Program-made: the position numbers and the translations under genes | Shown: positions 8,497 through 16,766 of the stretch, piece after piece | How positions within the stretch are numbered: position 1 is the first letter of the stretch | Layout of the letters: the number at the start of each line of letters is the position of its first letter | Source of the DNA: CAZSBG01 sp964605145 | GTDB taxonomy: Bacteria > Zhuqueibacterota > Zhuqueibacteria > Thermofontimicrobiales > Thermofontimicrobiaceae | Length of the DNA: 64,000 bases | Direction: 5' to 3' | NCBI GenBank assembly: GCA_964605145.1 | Contig: CAZSBG010000009.1 | Coordinates: 1 to 64,000 of the forward strand | The notes under the pieces: model-generated | Told to the model about the DNA's origin: nothing | Databases searched by the model: none | What the model saw: only the letters and a program-made list of their open reading frames with translations

Positions 8497-9843
8497 ATGA
8501 AAAAAATAGTGAGCATATTATTAATATTAGGTAGCACACTGGCATTTTCACAGAATTTTACCGGAGATGAATTTAAGGAAGATTATCTCGAAGCATGTAA
8601 TTTGATTTCTGCTAAATATATATATTTTGAACGAAAATCTACTGTTTCAAGAAGTGACTTTGTAGAACAAAAAAAACAATTTGCAGATATCTTAATTTGG
8701 AATCAAGATACTTTCATTAAAGAAATACGTAAATTGCGCACTCTCTTTCCTGACGGACATGCTTATTGGAAAATACCCAAAACAATTTCCCCTATTGATG
8801 GTTTTTACACACTTGGTTTTGCGCCAACATTTACATTCGATAGTGTATTGGTTGTAAAAAAAATATTTCCTCATTACACCTCACAGTTTACGGTAAACGA
8901 TACAATAATAGAAATAAACGATAAACCAGTGATAGAATTTATAAAAGCCTTTGGTAATAAAGAACCTCAGTCAACCCTACATGCAACTTATGAAATTGCT
9001 GCGAGAAATTTATCTTTAATAAAATATTATTCACCGATAATTGACAGTTTAAAAAAAATTAAATTTAAAGTTTTAAGAAATAATCAATTGAAAATATTCA
9101 AAATTGGTTATAAAAAATGTTACATTACTACTGATATTTCAAAAAGTCGCACAGATAGCACAATGATACTTTTACAACGAAATGGCTACTTATCTCTTGA
9201 AGAAATTCCAGATAAAAGTATTTCTCCCCATTCCTCACTTATATTATATACATTGGAAACTCAAAAGGGTAAATATTGTATTCTTCATCCACGTGATTTT
9301 GTGGCCTGGAAGAATGCTGATATTGACACTGTCATAGGAATTATAAATTCTATCGGTCCGGATGCTCTTGTAATTGATTTAAAGGATTGTAGCGGAGGGG
9401 GATTTAATGATATGCTCTATTTAAGCTACGCCGTAAATGTTAAGAAAGAATTCCACTTTTTCTATGATATTATTGATAAAGATAACAGAAGATTTTCAGG
9501 AGTGACTAATTTCAATTTTATAACTGATAGAATCAATTTGAAAAATACATGGAAAGGTAAATTGATTATCCGCTCAAATGAGATTTGTGGTAGTGCATGT
9601 GACTTTTTTATCAGATGGATGAAAATTAACAAAAGAGCAAAAATTATTGGAATTCCACCTGCTGGAAGAGGAGGAGGGACGGACAGTTTCACTTTAAAAA
9701 ACACCAAAACCATCCTAAGTATTCCATTGAGGGAAAGAATACCATTTAATTATTTTAGTAGTATCGAAGGCGAAACTATGAAAATTGATTATTATTCCGA
9801 ACAGAATATAAAACTATTACTGGAAGAATTATCAATAGAATAG
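8497..9843 (+). CDS. Secreted S41-family peptidase-like protein
   Basis: From the ATG at 8497 the product is 448 residues with a signal peptide (MKKIVSILLILGSTLAFSQ) and a tail-specific-protease fold. The SD-like GTGAGG eight bases upstream decides this start over the GTG at 8482. The probable nucleophile is S366 in NEICGSACDFF, preceded by the expected strand (LVIDLKDCSGGG, then KGKLIIRSNE). The lysine found 25 residues later in CtpA proteases is R391 here, so it is either the non-CtpA S41 type or impaired. There is no obvious PDZ domain. It opens the AT-rich RiPP block and could trim exported peptide; that role is inferred from position only. Confidence 0.75.
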   Translation: MKKIVSILLILGSTLAFSQNFTGDEFKEDYLEACNLISAKYIYFERKSTVSRSDFVEQKKQFADILIWNQDTFIKEIRKLRTLFPDGHAYWKIPKTISPIDGFYTLGFAPTFTFDSVLVVKKIFPHYTSQFTVNDTIIEINDKPVIEFIKAFGNKEPQSTLHATYEIAARNLSLIKYYSPIIDSLKKIKFKVLRNNQLKIFKIGYKKCYITTDISKSRTDSTMILLQRNGYLSLEEIPDKSISPHSSLILYTLETQKGKYCILHPRDFVAWKNADIDTVIGIINSIGPDALVIDLKDCSGGGFNDMLYLSYAVNVKKEFHFFYDIIDKDNRRFSGVTNFNFITDRINLKNTWKGKLIIRSNEICGSACDFFIRWMKINKRAKIIGIPPAGRGGGTDSFTLKNTKTILSIPLRERIPFNYFSSIEGETMKIDYYSEQNIKLLLEELSIE

Positions 9844-9923
9844 TTATAGCAGAAATAATTTTGAGAATACTTTCCCAATCTCTAAAAAAACAATAATATA
9901 ATTTTAATCCGAGGCAAAATTTG

Positions 9924-10859
9924 ATGAATTATAATTTAATAAATTTAGGAAATTCATTTAAAGAATTTTGGAGCAAGGCACAAACAAAAACATTTAGTGA
10001 AAAAATTAAATTATGGGAGAAGATAGTTGAAGAACCATTCAGTGAAGTTTATGATAGATTTGTATGGCGTAAATCCAGAACAACAGACTTAGATAAATTG
10101 AACAAAAAACAAAAATATCTTGAATTAGATTGGGAAGAAGCTAAAAGAAATTGCTTACAGCCTTATTTCGAAAATATATATCCACAGTATTTTAACAAAA
10201 TAGATAAAACTTTTCAGGATTTTGACGCTACTTTTCATGAACAAATTAAAAAATTCAAAACCCATTTCAATAGTTTGGATTTTAATTTTTCAACTTACGC
10301 TATGCCCTCACCGAAGTTTGATGGAATCTTTGGAAGTCTAAGGCAAAGTGGAGCTACATTAGCTTTTGGTATAGATTCAATTGCATTATCAGATAAAAAA
10401 ATTGGCGTAATTATATCTCATGAACTGGCTCACCTTTATCATTTAAAAGGTGTTTGGTGTGACAGTAAAAGTAATTTTTATAACATAACGATCAGTTTGT
10501 GGGCTGATGGTTTAGCGACATATATAAGCAGTTTATTAAATCCTGGTTTGAATGTTGAATATATACTTTCTGATAAAAATTTAGCTAATATTTCAAGAAA
10601 AGATATAGGATGGTTAATACAAAAATTTATTCAGGATGCAGAAAATTCATCAAGAGATGTAAAAATGAAATGGTTTTATATTGGTGGTAAAAAACTAAGA
10701 AAGGATTTGCCTTACAGGTGTGGTTATCTTCTTGGACTGATTGTTATGAGAGAATTAGCGAAGAGTAATAATTTAAATAAAATATTGAATACCAAACATA
10801 TATATGTACATGAACGAGTTATTACTACCCTTGAAAATCTGTTGATCAAATATTCTTAA
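9924..10859 (+). CDS. HEXXH-type putative zinc metallopeptidase
   Basis: This 311-residue protein has the zinc-binding motif HELAHLYH (H166, E167, H170). A conserved-looking WADGLATY follows at 193-200; in similar gluzincin families the third ligand is a Glu at this point, but here it is D195. No signal peptide or membrane segment is seen, so it should be cytoplasmic. The SD GAGG precedes the ATG at 9924; a TTG at 9921 is possible. Base composition is very AT-rich, like its neighbours. It lies between the S41 protease and the cysteine-repeat precursor, so leader removal or immunity are possible roles, both inferred. The exact family was not recognised. Confidence 0.7.
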   Translation: MNYNLINLGNSFKEFWSKAQTKTFSEKIKLWEKIVEEPFSEVYDRFVWRKSRTTDLDKLNKKQKYLELDWEEAKRNCLQPYFENIYPQYFNKIDKTFQDFDATFHEQIKKFKTHFNSLDFNFSTYAMPSPKFDGIFGSLRQSGATLAFGIDSIALSDKKIGVIISHELAHLYHLKGVWCDSKSNFYNITISLWADGLATYISSLLNPGLNVEYILSDKNLANISRKDIGWLIQKFIQDAENSSRDVKMKWFYIGGKKLRKDLPYRCGYLLGLIVMRELAKSNNLNKILNTKHIYVHERVITTLENLLIKYS

Positions 10860-11225
10860 TTAGTTGTATGCTTATTTTAAATTTTTCACCTCAACTTTAT
10901 CATTAGAAATTGGAAATAGAATTATATTTCCAAACACGAGGAATAGCTCTATTTGTACTATTTTATTTTTATTAATGTTAAACTAATTTCTTTTATTGAT
11001 AGATTGCATACTCTATCTATATACAAAAAAATAAATTATGATAACTGTGTAATAATATGATTAATAATGAATTAGGTGGTGTTTGTGTTGTGGCATATTT
11101 TTTGAATTATCATTCAGTGGATTCTGAATTATACAATCACCTATTTATTTCCTGGGATGTATTAATACCTGAAAAACAGAAGCCACTAAATAATCATAAT
11201 TTATTATTTAACAAAGGAGTGAGTT
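10860..11225 (+). other. Leader region of the cysteine-repeat precursor gene
   Basis: This 366-bp AT-rich region holds no credible gene; the 64-codon frame at 11057-11251 overlaps the precursor start out of frame. TGGCATATTTTTTGAA at 11091-11106 has sigma-54-like spacing but ends in GA, not GC, so it is weak. AAAGGAGTGAG at 11214-11224 is a strong SD for the precursor ATG at 11226. Confidence 0.45.
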
Positions 11226-11591
11226 ATGCAAAATCCAATCACATTAAATGAAAAAGCTGAAAAAGCAATTCAGGTAATCATGAAAAGATCATTAACAGAT
11301 TCTGACTTCAGAAAACAATGTTTAACAAGTGGGAATGAAGTTCTTGAAGAAATTACTGGAACTAAGTTGCCAGAAGGCGTAACATTTAAATTTGCTGAAA
11401 GCAATGAATCGGTTCAAGTACTTACATTGCCAGAGTTTCTTGGAGATGGAGCTGAATTATCAGATGACGAACTTGAAGATGTAGCAGGAGGAGCCTCAGC
11501 TTTATTTCTCTGTAATGAAATTTGTAATGAAATTTGTAACGGTATTGTTTGTAATGAAATTTGTAACGGCATTATAATGGACAGCAAATAA
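11226..11591 (+). CDS. NHLP-type RiPP precursor with five-cysteine repeat core
   Basis: This 121-residue peptide has a long leader (about 1-89) of the nitrile-hydratase-like family: a helical N-terminus, a KLPEGVTFKF segment, and ELSDDELEDVAGG as the cleavage site. Cleavage after G89 would free a 32-residue core. The core begins ASALFL and then carries C96, C100, C104, C109 and C113, in units of CNEI or CNGI. It has no Thr and only two Ser (S91, S120), so lanthionine chemistry is unlikely. Cys-based crosslinks installed by the two radical SAM enzymes encoded downstream are the better fit, as in sactipeptides and ranthipeptides. The strong SD AAAGGAG suggests high expression. The peptide is presumably exported by the C39 transporter at 29523-31781. 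Confidence 0.88.
   Translation: MQNPITLNEKAEKAIQVIMKRSLTDSDFRKQCLTSGNEVLEEITGTKLPEGVTFKFAESNESVQVLTLPEFLGDGAELSDDELEDVAGGASALFLCNEICNEICNGIVCNEICNGIIMDSK
11513..11573 (+). repeat. 12/15-bp tandem repeat encoding the Cys-repeat core
   Basis: TGTAATGAAATT occurs three times and TGTAACGG(T/C)ATT twice in this stretch, with one GTT insertion. Each unit encodes C-N-E-I or C-N-G-I. The near-identity at DNA level points to recent unit duplication rather than old convergence. Confidence 0.85.
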
Positions 11592-11659
11592 TCCTGATAA
11601 AATAATAGCCCAAAGTAGATCAATAGCCTCTTATTTATACCATAAGATACTGATAAACC

Positions 11660-11700
11660 TCTCCCTTCAAAGGAAATTTATAAAAATCTTTGGAGGGAGA
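11660..11700 (+). terminator. 13-bp hairpin between precursor and radical SAM genes
   Basis: TCTCCCTTCAAAG (11660-11672) pairs with CTTTGGAGGGAGA (11688-11700) over 13 bp with one G-T wobble and a 15-base loop. What follows is A-rich, not a T-run, so it may act as an RNA 3'-end stabiliser or processing site rather than a simple terminator. It lies 69 bp after the precursor stop, where it could raise precursor mRNA over the enzyme mRNA. Confidence 0.6.
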
Positions 11701-12161
11701 AAATATTTAATAAATATTTAAAAAAATTGTCCTGATACATTTTGCAAAAAGATATAATAACATAATGTTAATTAAAATATTAAGGCTAAATACTATTTAT
11801 ATCTACATTGTTACATTCCACACAACAGCATGAACGATATCAAGTAAATTTCTTAATTTTCAACAAATCATTTAAATTATAATTATATTATGTAATTCGT
11901 AAAAACTATTTAAGGTAAAGAACACGTATTTTATTATTTTAAGGATTACCCATATATTACTCTTTTGATTTATTATTACTTTTAGACAACAATCAAATAA
12001 AAAACCAGATATACCAAAAAAAGATAAATCAAGAGAATAATATATGTATAACGACCTATAATTATAAAATTTTTTCTGCGTTCAAATAATCCCAATTATG
12101 AAAAAGGATCAAAAAAATAATAGTAATAAATTTATTTAAAAATTTTTTGGGAGGTTTAATA
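11701..12161. other. Very AT-rich spacer before the radical SAM genes
   Basis: No open frame or clear promoter could be supported in these 461 bases. The only strong signal is the SD GGGAGG at 12149-12154, directly before the ATG at 12162. Confidence 0.5.
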
Positions 12162-13520
12162 ATGAAAAATGTTTCTTATTCTGCATCAAAATATAATAAA
12201 TTTATAAATATTAACTCTGATAAAATCATGGCATTCAATTCATTTAAAAATATATGCGATATAATCGATAGTGATATGAAACTCGCTTATGATAAAGTAA
12301 TAAATGGAGAAGACATAAGTGAAGAAAAATTAGAAACACTATTAAAAAGAGGTTTCATTGTGCCTTTAAATTTCAATGAATTAGATCAAATAAAAAGAGA
12401 TTATTATTTGACAAAGTTTCAAGAGAAAAAAAAGATGAACTTAACTATCATTCCGACTTTAGATTGTAACTTTGCTTGCACTTATTGTATGCAAGGTGAA
12501 GTCGATAAAACTGAAGCATCAAGAATTGGTATAATGAGTGAAGAAATAGAGGAATATATAGTTAATTATATAAAAGATTTTTTTGTCCCCGATCTTAGGC
12601 TGCATGTGCTTTGGTATGGAGGTGAACCATCGCTTGCTATTGACCGTATACATTCCCTTGCAAAAAAAATAATCAAAATAGCTGATGAAAGGAAAGTAAA
12701 TTATGGTTCTTTTATGGTAACAAATGGATATCTTCTAAACAAATCTAATGTTAAAAAACTAGTAGAATGTAAAATTGATTCATTTCAAGTAACTATGGAT
12801 GGGCCTAAAGAAATACATGACAAACGGAAAAAATACTGTAACAGTAATAGTAACTATGTAACTCTCTTATCTGGAATCGAAAATATTAGTGATGAACCGA
12901 CTATAAAAGATATAATTTTGAGAATCAATGTTGATAAGCTTAACAAAAATCATGTTATAGATTTTTTGACTGATCTTAAAGATAGAAATTTTCATTCACG
13001 AAAAAAGATTAAAATAAATCTAGCAGCAGTTTTTACAGAAGTGGTCCAAGATAGTTATGCTAAACATTGCCTAACCCCAAAAGAATTTTCTGAGATCCAA
13101 ACGCAATTTTATACTAAAGCCTTAGAACTAGGATTCAAGATTAGTGTTGTAAAACCTGTTCGCAAATTTACTTCATGTACGGCCTTGAATTCTAATAGTC
13201 TAACATTTTTGCCTAATGGAGAAATTCATAAATGTGTAGAGACAGTTGATAAGGAAGAATTATCTGTAGGAAAATTAACTAAGCAGGGCATACAATTTAA
13301 TCCCAAAGAAATTAATAAATGGACCTCATTACCGAGTTTCAGAAATGTTTGTCAAAATTGTAATGTACTACCGCTATGCATGGGAGGGTGTCCACTAAAA
13401 TTACAAAGGAAGAAGAAAAATTATCCGAGTACATCATGTACACCTTATAAGTATAATCTTACTGAAATGCTTAAACTCCATGCAAGTTCACTTGATGAAT
13501 TTCAGCCATGTGCAATCTAG
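12162..13520 (+). CDS. Radical SAM/SPASM RiPP maturase, copy 1
   Basis: The 452-residue enzyme has an N-terminal leader-binding-like region (about 1-90, ending in GFIVPLNFNELDQI). The radical SAM core follows with C102, C106 and C109 in DCNFACTYC binding the catalytic 4Fe-4S cluster. LHVLWYGGEP and FMVTNGYLL mark the SAM-binding strands. The C-terminal SPASM domain has a cysteine series ending CQNC, LCMGGC and TSC, which bind auxiliary clusters. Such enzymes form thioether or carbon crosslinks on Cys residues of precursor peptides. The start at 12162 is set by GGGAGG eight bases upstream; a TTG at 12147 overlaps that SD and is not used. It lies 570 bp downstream of the Cys-repeat precursor, its likely substrate. 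Confidence 0.92.
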   Translation: MKNVSYSASKYNKFININSDKIMAFNSFKNICDIIDSDMKLAYDKVINGEDISEEKLETLLKRGFIVPLNFNELDQIKRDYYLTKFQEKKKMNLTIIPTLDCNFACTYCMQGEVDKTEASRIGIMSEEIEEYIVNYIKDFFVPDLRLHVLWYGGEPSLAIDRIHSLAKKIIKIADERKVNYGSFMVTNGYLLNKSNVKKLVECKIDSFQVTMDGPKEIHDKRKKYCNSNSNYVTLLSGIENISDEPTIKDIILRINVDKLNKNHVIDFLTDLKDRNFHSRKKIKINLAAVFTEVVQDSYAKHCLTPKEFSEIQTQFYTKALELGFKISVVKPVRKFTSCTALNSNSLTFLPNGEIHKCVETVDKEELSVGKLTKQGIQFNPKEINKWTSLPSFRNVCQNCNVLPLCMGGCPLKLQRKKKNYPSTSCTPYKYNLTEMLKLHASSLDEFQPCAI

Positions 13521-13610
13521 TAGGCATGTTTCCTTTCTAAAATAATGGATTAAAATTTATAATAGTAATAATATTTGAGTTACTTATTAATCCTCCAGGG
13601 AGGTTTCAAA

Positions 13611-14972
13611 ATGAAAAAAAAATCGTATTCTGCATCGCAATATAATAAATTTATTAATATTAATTCTGATAAAATCATGGCATTCAATTCATTTAGAAAT
13701 ATCTGTGAAATAATAGATAGAGATATGAAACGAGCTTATGATAAAATAATAAAAGGCGAAGACATTAGTGAAGAAAAATTAGAAACATTATTAAAAAAAG
13801 GCTTCATTATGCCTTTAAATTTCAATGAGATAGATAAAATAAAGCGAACTTGTTATTTGCAAAAATATCAAGAGAAAAAGATGAGTTTAACTATCATACC
13901 GACTTTAGATTGTGACTTTATTTGCACATATTGTTGTCAAACCGGAGTCGATAAAACTGAATCATCAAGAGTTGAAATAATGAGCGAACAAATAGAAGAA
14001 TATATAGTTAATTACGTAAAAAAATCTCTTGTTCCCGATACTAGGCTTCATGTGCTTTGGTATGGAGGTGAGCCATTACTTGGTATTGATCGGGTTCATT
14101 CTCTTTCAAAAAAAATAATCGAAATCACTAAAGAAAAAAAAGTTGATTATGGTTCGTTTATGATAACAAATGGATATCATCTAACTCGATCAAATATTAA
14201 AAAATTAGTAGAAAGTAAAATTGATAAATTTCAGGTAACTATAGATGGACCTAAAGAAATACATGATAGTCGAAAAAAATACTGTAACAGCTATAGTAAC
14301 TATGAAACTCTCTTATCAAGAATTGAAAGTATTAGTGATGAACCTTCTATTAAAATGGTACTTTTAAGAATCAATGTTGATAAGCTTAACAAAAATTATA
14401 TTCTAGATTTACTAAATGACCTTAGTGATAGAAAATTTCAATTGCGAAAAAAGGTAAAAATCAACATTGCTCCAATTGTAACAGAGATGGCTCCAGATTA
14501 TTATGTTAAGCACTGTTTAAGTCCAAAAGAATTTTCTGAAATCCAAATACCATTTTATAGAAAGGCTTTAGAATTAGGATTCGAGATTCATACTAAACCA
14601 AGTCGTAAATTTTCTTTATGTAGTGCATTAAATTTTAATAATTTTGTAATTTTACCTAGCGGTGAATTATATAAATGTTTAGATACAATTGATCGTAAGG
14701 AATCATCGGTTGGAAAATTAACAAAAGATGGAATAGAGTTTAACATTCAAGAAATGAATAAGTGGGATTCATTACCATCTATTAGAAGTAGTTGCCAAGA
14801 CTGTTCTGTGTTGCCATTGTGTTTAGGAGGATGTCCTAATAAAATACAATCTACTAATGAAAATAAACAAATTTTTCCGAGGACATCGTGTACTCCATTT
14901 AAATATAATCTAACAGAAATGTTACAACTTCATGCCCGTTCGCTCGATCAAAGCCATCAATCCTCTTGTTAG
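13611..14972 (+). CDS. Radical SAM/SPASM RiPP maturase, copy 2
   Basis: This 453-residue paralogue of the preceding enzyme is similar along its whole length, including an almost identical first 30 residues (SYSAS-YNKFININSD). The cluster-binding cysteines are C101, C105 and C108 in DCDFICTYC, and the SPASM cysteines are kept (CQDC, LCLGGC, TSC). The ATG at 13611 follows CCAGGGAGG, so the TTG at 13575 is not the start. The two copies sit 90 bp apart and share flanking SD sequence, so a tandem duplication is clear. Both active sites look intact, which suggests division of labour over the five-Cys core or two substrates, rather than one decaying copy. Confidence 0.92.
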   Translation: MKKKSYSASQYNKFININSDKIMAFNSFRNICEIIDRDMKRAYDKIIKGEDISEEKLETLLKKGFIMPLNFNEIDKIKRTCYLQKYQEKKMSLTIIPTLDCDFICTYCCQTGVDKTESSRVEIMSEQIEEYIVNYVKKSLVPDTRLHVLWYGGEPLLGIDRVHSLSKKIIEITKEKKVDYGSFMITNGYHLTRSNIKKLVESKIDKFQVTIDGPKEIHDSRKKYCNSYSNYETLLSRIESISDEPSIKMVLLRINVDKLNKNYILDLLNDLSDRKFQLRKKVKINIAPIVTEMAPDYYVKHCLSPKEFSEIQIPFYRKALELGFEIHTKPSRKFSLCSALNFNNFVILPSGELYKCLDTIDRKESSVGKLTKDGIEFNIQEMNKWDSLPSIRSSCQDCSVLPLCLGGCPNKIQSTNENKQIFPRTSCTPFKYNLTEMLQLHARSLDQSHQSSC

Positions 14973-14989
14973 GTTTCTCTTTCTAATTA

Positions 14990-15033
14990 TGCTTTGATAT
15001 TTAATAGTCTTAGAATGAAGATATTTCAAAGCA
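14990..15033 (+). terminator. Hairpin after the second radical SAM gene
   Basis: TGCTTTGA (14990-14997) pairs perfectly with TCAAAGCA (15026-15033). The 28-base loop is long and no T-run follows, so termination is uncertain. Confidence 0.3.
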
Positions 15034-15162
15034 CACTATATACATGAGACAACATTATCAATTTCGAAAGAACCGTAAATAAAAAAATTGAATTTGACTA
15101 TTGTATGTATAAATTTTAACTGATTGTTTATCAAATACCAATTAGTATAACTGATTGAATAT

Positions 15163-16395
15163 ATGAATGATACTTGCATTGACAATTTTCTTGAATTTGT
15201 AAAATATGACACCCAATCTAAATATCAATCTGATTCTTATCCAAGTACTGAAAAACAAAGAGTTTTTGGTATTGATTTGGTAAGCAAATTAAAGAATATT
15301 GGATTAGAAAATGCAGAAATAGACCAATATGGCTATGTAACTGCAACAATCGAGTCAAATACTGATAAATCAATACCTGTTATTGGCTTTCTCGCTCATA
15401 TGGACACATCACCCAATGTATCAGGAAAAAATGTAAAACCTATTATCCATAAAAATTATCTGGGTGGGGATATAGTTATTGCTGCGGAGCAAAATCAAAT
15501 CCTCAGATTTACACAAAATTCAGATCTGGTCAATAAAATAGGGCATGATATAATTACTCCTGATGGAACTACACTTCTTGGAGCAGATAATAAGGCAGGA
15601 ATTGCAGAGATAATAGATGCACTTGGTTATTTGATCAGCCATCCTGAAATTGAACATGGCAAAATTGTTTTTGCCATAATTCCTGACGAAGAAATTAGCA
15701 TGGGAACAAAATATTTTGATTTTAAGAAATTTGGAGCGGATTTCATCTATACTATTGATGGTGAATCTATTGGTGAAATTGAAATGGAGAATTTTAATGC
15801 AAATATAATAACAATTACTTTAAAAGGTGTTTCTGTTTTTCCAGGTTTTGCTAAAAATGTAATGGTTAACTCGATAAAAATTGCTTCTATGATAATTGAC
15901 CGGTTGCCGAAAAATAAAATATCTCCGGAAACCACTGAAAAACAAGAAGGGTTTTTACATCCATATAGAATAACAGGAGAGTGTGGGGAGACAGTGGTGA
16001 AATTTTTGGTTCAAGATTTTAATATAGAAGGATTAAAACAGCAAGAAGAGCTTATAAAGGGTATCACTGAAGATGTCGTTTCAGAATATCCAAAAATTAA
16101 AATGAAATTTGAAGTTAATGAATCTTATCGTAATATGAAATACAGCCACGACAAAAATCCAAAAATAATGCAATACGCTATAGAGGCTTTCAGAAAGAGC
16201 GGGATAAAACCTAAAAAAAAAATGATTCGGGGTTGCACTTACTGGGCAAGATTGTCTTGTTCAGGGATTCCTATACTAAATTTATCTTCTGGTGTTCATA
16301 ATATCCATTCAAAATTAGAATGGATATCAATCCAGGATATGCAAAAAACAGTTGACGTAATAGTGAATTTGATTAAAATTTGGACAGAAAAGTGA
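15163..16395 (+). CDS. PepT-like M20 metallopeptidase with altered substrate site
   Basis: This 410-residue protein aligns by motif with peptidase T, the cytoplasmic tripeptidase. The two-zinc centre appears intact: H79 and D81 in LAHMD, D142 in GADNKAG, E176-E177 in PDEEI, D199 in TIDGES, and H379/H382 in GVHNIHSK. Two segments that are well conserved in PepT differ. The lid-domain HPG is FPG here (F226), and GGTDGAR is GCTYWAR (C358, Y360, W361). These changes predict altered substrate choice. Base composition matches the AT-rich RiPP block. A role in trimming the modified peptide or degrading the leader is plausible but inferred. No clear SD precedes the ATG. Confidence 0.85.
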   Translation: MNDTCIDNFLEFVKYDTQSKYQSDSYPSTEKQRVFGIDLVSKLKNIGLENAEIDQYGYVTATIESNTDKSIPVIGFLAHMDTSPNVSGKNVKPIIHKNYLGGDIVIAAEQNQILRFTQNSDLVNKIGHDIITPDGTTLLGADNKAGIAEIIDALGYLISHPEIEHGKIVFAIIPDEEISMGTKYFDFKKFGADFIYTIDGESIGEIEMENFNANIITITLKGVSVFPGFAKNVMVNSIKIASMIIDRLPKNKISPETTEKQEGFLHPYRITGECGETVVKFLVQDFNIEGLKQQEELIKGITEDVVSEYPKIKMKFEVNESYRNMKYSHDKNPKIMQYAIEAFRKSGIKPKKKMIRGCTYWARLSCSGIPILNLSSGVHNIHSKLEWISIQDMQKTVDVIVNLIKIWTEK

Positions 16396-16490
16396 TTTTA
16401 ATTTTCAACTTTTCGTGCTATTAAAAGCAGCTGAGTTCAAGTAATAAGTGCAACAGTTAGTTCTGGAATTTTGATGTTAAATCTAATCCA

Positions 16491-16524
16491 AGTAGAATTT
16501 TTAATGGCTCAGTAGAATTTTTAA
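16491..16524 (+). repeat. 14-bp direct repeat upstream of a small peptide gene
   Basis: AGTAGAATTTTTAA occurs at 16491-16504 and again at 16511-16524, a 20-bp period, ending 18 bp before the ATG at 16543. Two same-face sites two helical turns apart would suit a dimeric regulator; a chance duplication is also possible. Confidence 0.5.
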
Positions 16525-16542
16525 ACAAAATGGAGATTAGAA

Positions 16543-16716
16543 ATGAAGCAAATTCAAAGTGAATTAAATAAAATAACCAAGGATGAACTCTCCGAAAAAG
16601 ACCTGGAACTCGTCATCGGCGGGATCATGAGCGAGGTGGTCATTCGAGAAACTATGGAAAATATCAATAATTTTGGGACTAAGATTGAACAGATTAATGA
16701 GAAGGTTAAAAAATAG
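16543..16716 (+). CDS. Small double-Gly peptide, candidate substrate of the LanM-type dehydratase
   Basis: This 57-residue peptide begins at an ATG preceded by TGGAGA. Its first half (MKQIQSELNKITKDELSEKD, then LELVIGG) has the acidic helix and double Gly of class II lanthipeptide and NHLP leaders, with the cleavage site after G27. The 30-residue remainder contains S30, T37 and T46 and no cysteine, with many Asn, Glu and Lys. Without Cys, lanthionine rings cannot form, which agrees with the absence of a cyclase in the nearby dehydratase. It lies 50 bp before the HEXXH protease gene. It is shorter than most annotation cutoffs. Function is inferred from context. Confidence 0.65.
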   Translation: MKQIQSELNKITKDELSEKDLELVIGGIMSEVVIRETMENINNFGTKIEQINEKVKK

Positions 16717-16766
16717 TTTTTAATCAAACAATATTTCAATCTTGAATAATTTTCGGGGCTCATGCT

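Noticed and set aside
11057..11251. A 64-codon frame overlapping the start of the Cys-repeat precursor
   Set aside because: It overlaps the precursor out of frame, has no SD, and its composition is that of AT-rich spacer; the strong SD at 11214 belongs to the precursor.
12147..12161. TTG start for the first radical SAM gene
   Set aside because: The SD GGGAGG lies inside this stretch, so the ATG at 12162 is the natural start.
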